Positions 15,002 through 22,885 are shown, counted from the first letter of the stretch. The stretch: DNA of 47,544 nucleotides from Nitrospira sp. (GCA_030444405.1 JARFPM010000011.1:1-47544), one strand, 5' to 3'. Program-made: numbers and translations. Notes: generated from the sequence alone by a model not told the origin.

Positions 15002-16231
15002 TCACGATCCCGGTGCTGCTGCCAACATTTGCAGCTGCGTCATCTCGCGGTGCTCGGCTTCCGTGTACAGGAGGACCGGCCCGATGCCTTTTTCTCGGAC
15101 GCCGGCCTCTGCCGTTTGCTCAAAGATCGTCCTGAACTCGCCTTCGGAGAGATTCTTTCCTCCCAGGCCGCCGATGAAGGAGCAGAGCGCCCGTGGCCGC
15201 AGCGCCTCATGATAGAGACAGGCCGCGATTTCCTGGAAGAGGATACCGCCCTGCCCCGGAGCCAAATTCTGATCGAGCACCGCAACGGCCCGGCGGCTTC
15301 TCAGCGCGCCCCGGATGGCATCCGCCGGCCAGGGACGGATCATGCGCAGCCGGAGCAGGCCCACACGCCTGCCCTCCGCCCTGGCGGCATCAACCGCAAC
15401 CTTGCCTCTGCTCGCAAAAGCGTTGGTCATGACGAGCACATCCTCCGCATCGTCAAGCCGATAGCCCTCGACCACGTCGTACCGCCGTCCGAACAGTCGT
15501 TCGAATGCCGCAGCCGTCTCACTATGCACGTCCAAGGCGTTCATGGCGGCCAGATGCATTTGATGCCGGAAATAGGAATATGGTGTCCCGCCGAGCACCG
15601 CCACACCGAGCGCATGCGGGGCCGAGGCTTTGAAACCCAGGTGGGCAGGTCGAAACGGCGGCAGGAACTGCGCGACCTGCTCCGGGGCCGGCAGAATCAC
15701 CGGCTCCCGGGTGAAGGACAGATAGAAGCCGTCCAGATTGACGATCACCGGCAACATGACTCTCTCATCCTCCGCAATCCGATAGGCTATGAGAATGGAA
15801 TCCAGCACTTCCTGGCAGGTCTCGGCGTGGATTTGAAGAAAGCCGGAGTCCCGCGCGGCCAGCACATCGTTGTGATCCGGTTCCAATGTGATCGGGGAAG
15901 CCAGCGCCCGGGAGACATTGACCAGCACCAGCGGCGCGCGCCATCCGGAGATCGAATAGAGCACTTCCATGGCATACAACAGACCCTGACTGGACGTCGC
16001 CGTGAACACCCGGGCCCCCGTGGCCGCGGCAGCCCCGGCAGCCGTCATCATGGAATGCTCGGAATCCATGGTCACAAACCGCGCAGCCATCACACCGCTC
16101 TCGCACCATTTGGCCAACGCCTCCACGATTTCCGTCTGGGGCGTGATGGGAAACGCGGGAATGTAGTCCACCGCAGACAGCCGCGCGCCCCACGCGGCCG
16201 CCAGATTGCCGGTCATCATTTCGCCCGCCAT
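15002..16231 (-). CDS. porA: 2-oxoacid (pyruvate):ferredoxin oxidoreductase, alpha subunit
   Basis: A 409-residue alpha subunit. The N-terminal substrate/TPP domain has FPITPQTEIVEALAKW near 25, then TMDSEHSMMTAAGAAAATGA near 54, TATSSQGLLYAMEVLY near 78, and the transketolase-C-like C-terminal half with ALRSRRAVAVLDQNLAPGQ near 311. ATG at 16231 has GGGAGGAGG upstream and overlaps the end of the gamma-delta gene by 16 bases, so translation is probably coupled. The order gamma-delta, alpha, beta, small HdrA-like protein makes a compact operon feeding into sufCB. Confidence 0.92.
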   Translation of the reverse strand: MAGEMMTGNLAAAWGARLSAVDYIPAFPITPQTEIVEALAKWCESGVMAARFVTMDSEHSMMTAAGAAAATGARVFTATSSQGLLYAMEVLYSISGWRAPLVLVNVSRALASPITLEPDHNDVLAARDSGFLQIHAETCQEVLDSILIAYRIAEDERVMLPVIVNLDGFYLSFTREPVILPAPEQVAQFLPPFRPAHLGFKASAPHALGVAVLGGTPYSYFRHQMHLAAMNALDVHSETAAAFERLFGRRYDVVEGYRLDDAEDVLVMTNAFASRGKVAVDAARAEGRRVGLLRLRMIRPWPADAIRGALRSRRAVAVLDQNLAPGQGGILFQEIAACLYHEALRPRALCSFIGGLGGKNLSEGEFRTIFEQTAEAGVREKGIGPVLLYTEAEHREMTQLQMLAAAPGS

Positions 16232-17133
16232 GCCACGCCTCCTCCCTTCTCCCGCTCAGCCACCAGGGCATCGGTCGGACACTCATGGACGCAGATCTGG
16301 CATCCCTTGCAATGATCATAATCGATCACCGGCTTATCGTCTTTGGTCATCGAGATGACACCGTCGGGGCAATAGACGAAACAGAGCCAGCAGCCGTTGC
16401 ACTTGTCGGGAACCAGGACTGGCCGGAAGGTCCGCCAGCCGCCTGTTTCGCGCAGCACCGAATTCGCTGCTGCGCTGATCCTGGCAGTTCCTCTGGTCGG
16501 TGGTTCATACATCGGCGCTTGAAGCTGTGCGGGAACGATCGGCTGCGGGACACCTGTTTCGATCGCGACTGGCTGAACTGTTTCATAAGATTGGTGCGCG
16601 ACCGCCTGATTGCGCTCGATGTCTGAAGTGGCAAGCCCAAGTTCCGCCAGCTCCCGTGCAATTGCCTCATGGATTGATCCCTGTCGGAGCCCTACGAGTC
16701 GTCCGGCGACGGCGCCGAGCAGCGCACTGATCGCGCCTCGCTTGCCAAAGTGTTGGACCACGATCTCGGTCAAATCCAATGTGGTGAGGCGACCGGGAAG
16801 GGATGTTTCGGCACGAAATTGTTCGGCGGACAATGGTGAATTGACGAACACAACCGTCTTCTCGCCGACTCCCTGGAGCACCCGGGCTGCAGGATCCCCG
16901 ATGAGAGAGGCATCAGCGACAACCACGAGATTGGGGTGAGCGACGATCCCTCGTTCACGGATCGGTTCTCGCGCGATACGAGTAAATGCCGCTACCGGAG
17001 CCCCACGCCGCTCGGCTCCATAGATCGGCGAGTCCTGCGCCACGAACCCTTCCAGGAAGGCGGCGGTTCCCAGAATGCGGCTGGCAGTCTTTGCACCCTG
17101 CCCACCTCGGCCATGAAAGCGAATAGCTAGCAT
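16216..17133 (-). CDS. porCD: 2-oxoacid (pyruvate):ferredoxin oxidoreductase, fused gamma-delta subunit
   Basis: A 305-residue fusion. Residues 1-180 are the gamma subunit (MLAIRFHGRGGQGAKTAS, then YGAERRGAPV and VNSPL), and the C-terminal 75 residues form a two-cluster ferredoxin (delta): CNGCWLCFVYCPDG and CKGCQICVHECPTDA, each with CxxCxxCxxxCP. A Pro/Ala/Thr-rich linker (about 180-225) joins them. Gamma and delta are separate genes in many organisms. ATG at 17133 lies 8 bases after the ytxH-like stop, so that gene is likely in the same transcript. No strong ribosome-binding site is visible, which fits coupling. Confidence 0.9.
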   Translation of the reverse strand: MLAIRFHGRGGQGAKTASRILGTAAFLEGFVAQDSPIYGAERRGAPVAAFTRIAREPIRERGIVAHPNLVVVADASLIGDPAARVLQGVGEKTVVFVNSPLSAEQFRAETSLPGRLTTLDLTEIVVQHFGKRGAISALLGAVAGRLVGLRQGSIHEAIARELAELGLATSDIERNQAVAHQSYETVQPVAIETGVPQPIVPAQLQAPMYEPPTRGTARISAAANSVLRETGGWRTFRPVLVPDKCNGCWLCFVYCPDGVISMTKDDKPVIDYDHCKGCQICVHECPTDALVAEREKGGGVAWRAK

Positions 17134-17141
17134 GGCGTGTC

Positions 17142-17453
17142 TCAGTCACAACACTTCTCCATTCTCTCTTTCATCGCCTCCCTCCCGGCCTTCACCGCCG
17201 CTTCGACATCGGCCCGCCTCTCATCTACGAAATGTTTCCCGCGTTCGATCACTTCATCAAGAGCGGCTCGTGCCTCCTTGGCTTTCTCGATGAGCTCTTC
17301 TTCTGTCTTTCTCGCATAGCCCTTTAGTTCGCGACGTGTTTCCTCGCCCGACCTCGGAGCGAGAAGGATACCGGCTATCATCCCTCCGATTGCTCCGCCG
17401 AGAAATGCGAGGACAACGGTTTCCGGTGAACACTTGGCGTCCTGATCTGTCAT
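17142..17453 (-). CDS. YtxH-domain small membrane protein
   Basis: A 103-residue protein. One N-terminal membrane segment (VVLAFLGGAIGGMIAGILLA) carries the glycine zipper and LAPRSGEETRRE signature of YtxH-domain proteins. It is followed by a long charged amphipathic helix (KTEEELIEKAKEARAALDEV and on) and ends in KCCD. YtxH proteins are general-stress envelope proteins with no defined chemistry. ATG at 17453 is chosen because GGAGG precedes it; the longer frame to 17510 has no such signal. It leads into porCD with an 8-base gap. A role in the oxidoreductase operon is not evident. Confidence 0.82.
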   Translation of the reverse strand: MTDQDAKCSPETVVLAFLGGAIGGMIAGILLAPRSGEETRRELKGYARKTEEELIEKAKEARAALDEVIERGKHFVDERRADVEAAVKAGREAMKERMEKCCD

Positions 17454-17618
17454 GGTGGACCTCCATTTGATAGGAATATTTCTTTCACTAAAAAGCCAAG
17501 TCCGTGCCAAGGAAGTTACGAGTGGGGCGGGAATTGTTGTGATATGACGAGACCTTGCCGAACGATTCGCATGAGAGACCTCTCGCCCTGTGGCGTTCTA
17601 GGCCTGAACACGAAATAC

Positions 17619-17641
17619 CCCTGTCGCAGAATGCGACAGGG
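17619..17641. terminator. Hairpin after the cytochrome c gene, possible terminator
   Basis: A perfect 10-bp stem (CCCTGTCGCA-type arms) with a 3-base GAA loop lies between the cytochrome c gene ending at 17667 and the ytxH-like gene starting at 17453. On the minus strand it is followed by GGTATTTCG, only a weak T tract. It could terminate transcription of the cytochrome gene. Confidence 0.5.
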
Positions 17642-17666
17642 ATCCATGAGTCATAGCGAGGCGGAA

Positions 17667-18026
17667 TTAGCCGAGTGGGTTGAACGGAGCCAACGTACGG
17701 ATGTAGCTCAAGGCGTCCCACATTTCCTGGTTTGATAGCCGATCCGCCCAGCCGTGCATCGGGCTGAAGAGGACTCCCTGCTTGATCGCAAGATACAGCT
17801 CCATATCGGTTTTGGTACGAGATTTCACTGCCCGAAAATTCGCAGGGGGAACGATCAACTCCTTGATATCAGGCCCCAGTCCATCACCGGAAGTTCCGTG
17901 GCAGCCGACACAGTGTTGTTGGAAAATTCTTTCTCCATTCTTCGGATTTCCCCTGTGGCTTTGAGCCAGAGCCCACGAAGCAGTCAGCGCCACCACGACG
18001 AGGCAAATCACAATACGTAAGGACAT
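17667..18026 (-). CDS. Monohaem class I cytochrome c
   Basis: A 119-residue exported cytochrome. The signal peptide is the first 20 or so residues (MSLRIVICLVVVALTASWALA), then GERIFQQHCVGCHG with the haem site near residue 39, and the Met ligand is probably in FSPMHGWADRL near 90. WDALSYIRTL is the usual C-terminal helix of such domains. It is periplasmic and carries electrons between membrane complexes and a terminal oxidase; the partner is unknown. ATG at 18026 has AGGGGAGAG upstream. Confidence 0.88.
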   Translation of the reverse strand: MSLRIVICLVVVALTASWALAQSHRGNPKNGERIFQQHCVGCHGTSGDGLGPDIKELIVPPANFRAVKSRTKTDMELYLAIKQGVLFSPMHGWADRLSNQEMWDALSYIRTLAPFNPLG

Positions 18027-18111
18027 GCGCTCTCCCCTTCTCATGTTCGTTCCTCATGCAAGCGTAACCGGCGCTGCCCCTCTTTCAAGCACGGACAGCG
18101 TCACTCGATGC

Positions 18112-18735
18112 TCAATGTTGGTGTTGCTGGCTTCCGCCTGACCCTCCACTCCCATGATCGCCACCGCCCTGTCCATGCCCGCTACCTCCCATCATTCCAC
18201 CTCCCATGCTACCCATCATCCCTCCCCCTCCATGCTGTCCTCCACCCTTCATCTGTTCATGAGCTACACGTTCTTTTTCCCGCTGCTCAGGAGTCAACAT
18301 GGCCATAGCGTTACGCTTACTCTTGATGGCCGCGACCAACTGAGTCCCTTCCGCCTTTTTCAGCTGGTCGACTCTTGCCTGGATTGCATTGAGATCGGCC
18401 TGATCATCTTCCAATAAGGCGTGCAGTTCGAGCTTTGCGATCTTGGTGTCAGCTTCCAACCGGGCCTCTGTACGTTTGAAGTCCAGCTGCATGGCCTTAA
18501 GCTTGCCGATTTGCTCCGGCGTCAGGCCGATCTCCTTGGCATGTTTCAGGAGATGCTTCAGGTAGTGCCCGCTATCGCCCCCTTCGTCCTGCTCATGCTG
18601 ATCATGGCCACTCTGCGTCTGTCCATGCATCATGCACCCATGGCACGCCTCCGCAAAGCTCGGGAACGCGGTCATCGATACGATCAACGTGGCTCCCCCC
18701 AACCCAACAATCCAGCGTCTCCTCAACTTGGTCAT
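18112..18735 (-). CDS. Spy/CpxP-like periplasmic metal-binding protein
   Basis: A 207-residue exported protein. After a signal peptide (about 1-30, ending SFAEA) comes CHGCMMHG, then a His/Asp/Glu-rich spacer, a helical core (EIGLTPEQIGKLKAMQLDFK, then TEARLEADTKIAKLELHALL, and MLTPEQREKERVAHEQM) typical of Spy/CpxP-type chaperones and of the LTxxQ family, and a tail very rich in Gly, Met and His (GGGMMGSMGGGMMGGSGHG). The LTPEQ repeats appear twice. The tail and CHGCM motif look like soft-metal (Cu/Ag) ligands; CHGCM is not a haem site. ATG at 18735 has GGAGG upstream. Neighbours are SOD, ZIP and cytochromes, consistent with metal or redox stress. The long open frame upstream of this ATG is not used. 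Confidence 0.82.
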   Translation of the reverse strand: MTKLRRRWIVGLGGATLIVSMTAFPSFAEACHGCMMHGQTQSGHDQHEQDEGGDSGHYLKHLLKHAKEIGLTPEQIGKLKAMQLDFKRTEARLEADTKIAKLELHALLEDDQADLNAIQARVDQLKKAEGTQLVAAIKSKRNAMAMLTPEQREKERVAHEQMKGGGQHGGGGMMGSMGGGMMGGSGHGQGGGDHGSGGSGGSQQHQH

Positions 18736-19081
18736 AACCAGCACCTCCAGCGTTAGATTAATGACACCCGACTTAGTGGCTTCCAACCCAATCAAGCTAC
18801 GCCGGGAACCTGCATCCTCTGAGATGGGATTCAGAAAAATGGAGTGCGATTCTAATGCCGTCGGCACGTTTGAGGATCTATGCGACGGATATTCGGTGAA
18901 ACAGCGGCTTGAGGTGACTTGAGGCAGCGAGACCACGCGAGGGTGATGCCGATGTGATGCAGGAATACTCAGGGGAATATTCTCAGATGGGGAAAAACGC
19001 AACAGTTGGATTGGAGGAAAGAGCTGGCGCGCTGCCGTAAGTAGGTGCGCCATTAGAGTGCCAGTGACTTTTCGACGCTGG
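18736..19081. other. Intergenic region upstream of the Spy-like gene
   Basis: About 345 bases between the Spy-like gene and sodC. It contains GAATA(n7)GAATATTC and should hold the promoter of the Spy-like gene. No gene, hairpin with T tract or named regulatory site is convincing. Confidence 0.5.
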
Positions 19082-19663
19082 TTATTGCTTGACAATGACT
19101 CCACAAGCGATCCTGGGCCCGCCGGGTGCGTCCTTAGTCGGTGGGTCAGGCAAGTACTTGTCCTGCAGCTCGTGGATGATGAATGCGCTCCCATCTTGAT
19201 CGAAGAGGGTATTCAGTCCATCGGACAGTGTGACCCGGCTCGTGACGGTATAGAGAGAACCTTTTCGGTCACTATCGACAGACAGATTCTGCAGATCCCC
19301 AAGATGATAGGGGTGATTGCCAAGACCGGAGTTAACGGAAGCTTCCGGGTTGACCTGTGGATCGAAGTTGCCGTCGTAATGCCCCTTGGCTGATGAAAAT
19401 GGCTCGCAGCTTCCAGTTTCATGGATATGGATCGCGTGCAGACCGGGGGTCAATTTGCTTTCGGACGTCCCTTGGACTTTCAGCTTGATCCGCACACGCC
19501 CTTCGTATTCTTCATACAGATGGGCCTCCCCGGTGATGCCAGGTCCCGCAATCGCCGCTTTTGCCTTGAGCTTGGTATCATGCTTCCCTGTGTGATAAGA
19601 AGAACAGCCGCTCAGCAGTAGCCCAATCACCAACCCTGTTCCCACCGTTGTCACGGTACGCAT
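19082..19663 (-). CDS. sodC: Cu-Zn superoxide dismutase, lipoprotein form
   Basis: A 193-residue periplasmic enzyme that converts superoxide to O2 and H2O2. A lipobox LLLSGCSS follows the hydrophobic N-terminus. Copper-site residues appear in HAIHIHETGSC (with the disulfide Cys) near 81, zinc-site region GHYDGNFDP near 99 and HPYHLGDL near 116, FIIHELQD near 165, and the catalytic Arg with second disulfide Cys in GGPRIACGVI at the end. ATG at 19663 has GGGAGG upstream. Bacterial lipoprotein SodC protects against external superoxide, fitting its neighbours. Confidence 0.92.
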   Translation of the reverse strand: MRTVTTVGTGLVIGLLLSGCSSYHTGKHDTKLKAKAAIAGPGITGEAHLYEEYEGRVRIKLKVQGTSESKLTPGLHAIHIHETGSCEPFSSAKGHYDGNFDPQVNPEASVNSGLGNHPYHLGDLQNLSVDSDRKGSLYTVTSRVTLSDGLNTLFDQDGSAFIIHELQDKYLPDPPTKDAPGGPRIACGVIVKQ

Positions 19664-19797
19664 TTTGGCCCTCCCTACCGGTTGCTTCCTTCAGCACCGA
19701 CCCGCATCAAGAGATCTATAGGGATCATAGCCGGAGCGACCGAACTGGTTCAAATCCTTTTTGCTCACCGTCACAAAGACATGTGCCGCTCACTTAT

Positions 19798-19875
19798 TCA
19801 TTTCATCCCTTCCGCCCCGGCTCTGTCCATCGCCTTGGGATCGGTCAACAGGTACTTGTCGAAGGGGTTGGTCAT
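19798..19875 (-). CDS. 25-residue ORF translationally coupled to the ZIP gene
   Basis: ATG at 19875 overlaps the TGA of the ZIP gene (ATGA), the classical arrangement for coupled genes. The frame encodes 25 residues starting MTNPFDKYLLTDPKAMDRAG and ending in EGMK, then TGA. Codon use is G/C-rich at third positions like neighbouring genes. It is not hydrophobic and has no recognised motif. It could be a microprotein regulating ZIP, or the start of a longer gene that has decayed. Confidence 0.45.
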   Translation of the reverse strand: MTNPFDKYLLTDPKAMDRAGAEGMK

Positions 19876-20666
19876 CGTACCGTAGGGATGAACGGCCATT
19901 TGATTGCACTACTTTCATTTGGCAAGATTGCGTGCAAGGCGAAATAGACGATGGCGCTGGCGGCCACACCCAGCGAGAAGGATCCCAGCCTGCCATACTT
20001 CTTGGCCATGGGGACCAGCTCGAAGAAGGAAACCATGAGCATTGCGCCGGCGGCGAATGCCATAAAGGATGGATTGAGCGCGGGACTTACACGGACCGCC
20101 ACTAAACCCAGTATCGCACCGGTCGGCTCGGCGAGTCCTGAGAGTATCGCTGCCTTAAACAAGAGCGCACGGTTCTTGATGGCGACCGCGGGCACCGCTA
20201 TGGCGAATTCCTCCGGAATATTATGAATCGCGATCGCCGCAGCAACCAACAGGCCCAGGGAGGGTGAAGATAAGAAGGCGTTGGCCATCGCAAAGCCTTC
20301 CGGGACATCGTGCAGGATCATGCCAATCCCCGCGAGGTAGGCGGCCCGTAGCTCCACGGTCGGCATAGTCTGCTCGTCACCCAGATGGATGTGCGGAATG
20401 AGGACATGCAGAGTGAGAATCAGTGCGGATCCCAGGCCGACTGAGAGGCTCGTGATGGCAGGCCCTGCCACGCTTAAGGATTCCGGCACCAGTTCGCAGA
20501 GAGAAATCAGGACCATGATGCCGGTCGAGAATCCTATTCCGACCGCGGTCATCTGGGGGTTCTCACCGAGAGCGATGGCAAGGACAACGCCAAGGAGGGT
20601 CGTGCTACCCGATAAGAAGGCGAGAACGACCACCGCGATGGAGGAGGTCGTGAGGGAGTCGATCAT
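19872..20666 (-). CDS. ZIP-family divalent metal transporter (GufA-like), complete
   Basis: A 264-residue membrane protein with eight hydrophobic segments. The metal-binding helices carry HDVPEG (TM4) and HNIPEEFAIAVP (TM5), the ZIP bi-metal signature, and a HIHLGD loop before TM4 may bind metal. It imports Zn, Fe or Mn into the cytoplasm. ATG at 20666 is chosen because the first membrane segment follows closely; a GTG at 20732 would add 22 residues (RRIVAAATDGSYYAAFQHLK) that look like a universal-stress-protein start. Neither start has a good ribosome-binding site. A truncated relative lies at 4185-4715. Confidence 0.88.
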   Translation of the reverse strand: MIDSLTTSSIAVVVLAFLSGSTTLLGVVLAIALGENPQMTAVGIGFSTGIMVLISLCELVPESLSVAGPAITSLSVGLGSALILTLHVLIPHIHLGDEQTMPTVELRAAYLAGIGMILHDVPEGFAMANAFLSSPSLGLLVAAAIAIHNIPEEFAIAVPAVAIKNRALLFKAAILSGLAEPTGAILGLVAVRVSPALNPSFMAFAAGAMLMVSFFELVPMAKKYGRLGSFSLGVAASAIVYFALHAILPNESSAIKWPFIPTVR

Positions 20667-20792
20667 GCACTTCAGGTGCTGAAATGCCGCATAGTAGGAA
20701 CCGTCTGTGGCCGCTGCCACAATACGCCGCACATGCCGAAGAGCCTAGTTCAAGTCATCCTCATCCTCAGCGACCGATCGGAGGCGACGCTC

Positions 20793-21338
20793 TTACTCGC
20801 CCATCCCGTCTCCCTGCTTTCCATGCCCCATCCCTTCCATCCCACCCATGCCGCCGGGTCCCATCATAGGTCCCATACCTCCTCGATGCCCCCTCATGCC
20901 CGGTCCGTGCCTTCCCGCGAAGGTGCGCTCGTATTGAATGAGGGCCCAGATCTCCTCATCGGACAATACTGAACCGAATGCGATCATGGCGGTACCGGGT
21001 GATCCATATTTGATAGCCCAGAACACTTCGCCTTCGGTGCGGTGTCGCCAGAATCCGTGGTGTTGGAAATTACGGGGTGCGGGGTTCATATTTGCAGCAC
21101 CTGGTCCTTTGCCGTCTCCGTCTATTCCATGACAGGTGACGCAACCACCCTTGCCGTTGTACACCGACTTGCCCTTCTCGATCACCTCAGGAGAATTCGA
21201 CAAGGGGCTCTTGAGAGCCCTCGCTTCAGCCAACTTATCGGCAGGCACGACTTGTTGCATCATGTGTCGCTCTGCAGCACCGGCAGGGAGCGCAAAGCAC
21301 ATCACGACGATCATTACCGTGGACAGACTCGTCTTCAT
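20793..21338 (-). CDS. Monohaem cytochrome c with Met/Gly/His-rich tail
   Basis: A 181-residue exported cytochrome. The signal peptide ends near AGA (about 22). The haem motif is GGCVTCHGIDGDGKG near residue 65; GSPGTAMIAFGSVLSDEEIW near 112 supplies the Met ligand and C-terminal helix. After the domain comes a 45-residue tail rich in Gly, Met and His (HGPGMRGHRGGMGPMMGPGG and on), very like the tail of the Spy-like protein at 18112-18735. The tail may bind copper or another soft metal. ATG at 21338 has GGAAGGAA upstream. Its electron partner is unknown. Confidence 0.88.
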   Translation of the reverse strand: MKTSLSTVMIVVMCFALPAGAAERHMMQQVVPADKLAEARALKSPLSNSPEVIEKGKSVYNGKGGCVTCHGIDGDGKGPGAANMNPAPRNFQHHGFWRHRTEGEVFWAIKYGSPGTAMIAFGSVLSDEEIWALIQYERTFAGRHGPGMRGHRGGMGPMMGPGGMGGMEGMGHGKQGDGMGE

Positions 21339-21380
21339 CCTTGTGTTCCTTCCAACGTTGGTGCCAACGGCTTCCCGACG

Positions 21381-22439
21381 TTACAGGTCCAATTCCACCA
21401 TTTTGCGGTGGAATCGAACGATCACATTCGGATCGGGCGTCAGCCTGATCTGGGCTTCGTCCTTTCCTTTGTAGGGGAGAAGGTTCAGGACATAGCGCAA
21501 GCTTTCCAGTCGAGCTGCCTGTTTGTCGTTCGCCTGCACGATGATCCAGGGGCTAAAGGTCGAGTGCGTTTTGCTGAACATTTCCTCTTTGCAGCGGGTA
21601 TACGCGTCCCACAGCTCCTGCGCCTTCTCATCGACCGGGCTGAGCTTCCACTGCTTGAGCGGATTCTGCCGCCTCGCTTCGAATCGCCTGGCTTGTTCGT
21701 CCTTGGAGATGGAGAACCAGAACTTGATGATGGTCACACCGTCTTCATAGAGCATATGCTCGAATTCGGGAACCTGCTGCAGGAACCGTTGATGTTCCTT
21801 CTTGGTGCAGAATCCCATCACCGGTTCGACCACGGCGCGGTTGTACCAACTGCGGTCGAAGAACACGATTTCACCCCTGTTGGGGAGTTGGTGAATATAG
21901 CGCTGGAAATACCACTGACCCCGTTCTGCGTCGGTCGGCTTCGGCAGAGCCACAACGCGCATCGCGCGAGGATTCAGATGCTCGGTGAACCGGCGGATCG
22001 TACCGCCCTTCCCGGCCGCATCCCGTCCTTCGACCAAAATTGCAATACGCTCCCCACTGCTCTGAACCCACCGTTGCAGCCTGACCAATTCAACCTGCAA
22101 CTGTTGTAATTCCTGTTCGTACAGCAGGGTCTTGCGCACTTCCTCGATATCGACGGCTTTGTTTTTGAGGAGCTTCAGAAACCCTTTCCTTGTGTTGACC
22201 CTTCGGAGATCATCCGCGGTCAAGCTGTGGCCCGGCTCGCCGATACGTCCGAGCCCCTGGGCGATCAAGGTGCTGCGCGGGACCTGGTACCCGTCCCCCT
22301 CCCGGGGAACTTTCGTGGGAATCGTCTCCAGCTCATTCATATCTTCGTCGACCTGCTTCCCTACATCGCCGACGTTTGCCAGATCCCTCCGCTCTTTCCG
22401 TTCTTTAGACTTATCGGCCGATTCGCCGTCAGCTGCCAT
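21381..22439 (-). CDS. ppk2: Polyphosphate kinase 2
   Basis: A 352-residue PPK2-family enzyme, which moves phosphate between polyphosphate and nucleotides. Walker A is GRDAAGKGGTIRRF near residue 138; the ALPKPTDAERGQWYFQRYI segment and Walker B IVFFDRSWYNRAVVEPVMGF near 192 and the lid region ISKDEQARRFEARRQNPLKQ follow. An 85-residue charged N-terminal extension precedes the core. It has a strong ribosome-binding site (AAGGAGG). The class (AMP, ADP or GDP specificity) cannot be fixed by eye. It follows the DsrE gene by 27 bases on the same strand. Confidence 0.93.
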   Translation of the reverse strand: MAADGESADKSKERKERRDLANVGDVGKQVDEDMNELETIPTKVPREGDGYQVPRSTLIAQGLGRIGEPGHSLTADDLRRVNTRKGFLKLLKNKAVDIEEVRKTLLYEQELQQLQVELVRLQRWVQSSGERIAILVEGRDAAGKGGTIRRFTEHLNPRAMRVVALPKPTDAERGQWYFQRYIHQLPNRGEIVFFDRSWYNRAVVEPVMGFCTKKEHQRFLQQVPEFEHMLYEDGVTIIKFWFSISKDEQARRFEARRQNPLKQWKLSPVDEKAQELWDAYTRCKEEMFSKTHSTFSPWIIVQANDKQAARLESLRYVLNLLPYKGKDEAQIRLTPDPNVIVRFHRKMVELDL

Positions 22440-22466
22440 TCGAGGCCTCCTTCATTTCGTCTTGGA

Positions 22467-22826
22467 TCAGAATGTTACGCTTCGATCACGCTCCGCCACA
22501 GCCTTGATGTAATCGGGCATCCCTTTGATTGAGGCGCCGGCGACAAGATCGGCAGCACCAATCTGCCTGGCCACGGCACAGGCGCCGCAGACCCAGATCG
22601 GCACGCCCGCCGCCTGGATAGCGGCAAGCAGCTCTTTCAGCGGCGTGAGATTCACGCCGGTTATATGATCAGCCACGCCTTTCCGCCCCAATGTGACGGC
22701 CTCGTTCCACAGCCACAGCACCACGTCGTGGCCTTGTTCCTTGGCCGTCTTGGCGGCCATGAACGGCAACGTTGCCATGGTGGGATCATCAGTTCCTCGA
22801 CTGCCCGAAATAATGAAGGTCGACAT
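22467..22826 (-). CDS. DsrE-family protein (cytoplasmic)
   Basis: A 119-residue alpha/beta protein of the DsrE/DsrF-like fold (STFIISGSRGTDDPTMATLP at the start). The conserved thiols are in VPIWVCGACAVARQIG near 78. DsrE-type proteins transfer sulfane sulfur or act as small thiol redox proteins; here CxxC-like spacing (CGAC) is visible. There is no signal peptide, unlike the second DsrE-like protein at 37579-38049. Start at 22826 has GAGGAG upstream, and that site may be paired in a small hairpin. It lies between the tetrahaem cytochrome and ppk2. Confidence 0.82.
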   Translation of the reverse strand: MSTFIISGSRGTDDPTMATLPFMAAKTAKEQGHDVVLWLWNEAVTLGRKGVADHITGVNLTPLKELLAAIQAAGVPIWVCGACAVARQIGAADLVAGASIKGMPDYIKAVAERDRSVTF

Positions 22827-22832
22827 GATGGA

Positions 22833-22848
22833 CTCCTCAAATTAGGAG
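22833..22848 (-). promoter_or_regulatory. Hairpin that could hide the DsrE ribosome-binding site
   Basis: On the minus strand CTCCT-AATTTG-AGGAG forms a 5-bp stem with a 6-base loop in which the AGGAG arm is the Shine-Dalgarno sequence of the DsrE gene at 22826. It might sequester the site. The stem is short and may be chance. Confidence 0.3.
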
Positions 22849-22852
22849 GCTG

Positions 22853-22881
22853 TCAGCGTTCAGTTGACGGCTGAACGCTGA
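22853..22881. repeat. Perfect 11-bp inverted repeat after the tetrahaem cytochrome gene
   Basis: TCAGCGTTCAG and CTGAACGCTGA are separated by 7 bases, starting 5 bases beyond the cytochrome stop codon. It may be a transcription terminator without a T tract, an mRNA stabiliser, or a dispersed palindromic repeat. Confidence 0.55.
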
Positions 22882-22885
22882 TCGC

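Noticed and set aside
15029-16315. A 428-codon plus-strand open frame opposite porA
   Set aside because: It is antisense to the well-supported alpha subunit and has no domain features. High GC content keeps the complementary frame open.
18640-18660. CHGCMMH in the Spy-like protein as a haem c site
   Set aside because: Haem c attachment needs CXXCH; here the residue after the second Cys is Met, so it reads CXXCM. Treated as a metal-ligand motif.
18736-19194. Long in-frame extension of the Spy-like gene up to 19194
   Set aside because: It lacks a start signal, contains low-complexity sequence without domain similarity and would precede the clear signal peptide at 18735.
21042-22109. A 355-codon plus-strand open frame opposite the cytochrome and ppk2
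   Set aside because: It spans two real genes on the other strand and shows no recognisable motif or ribosome-binding site.
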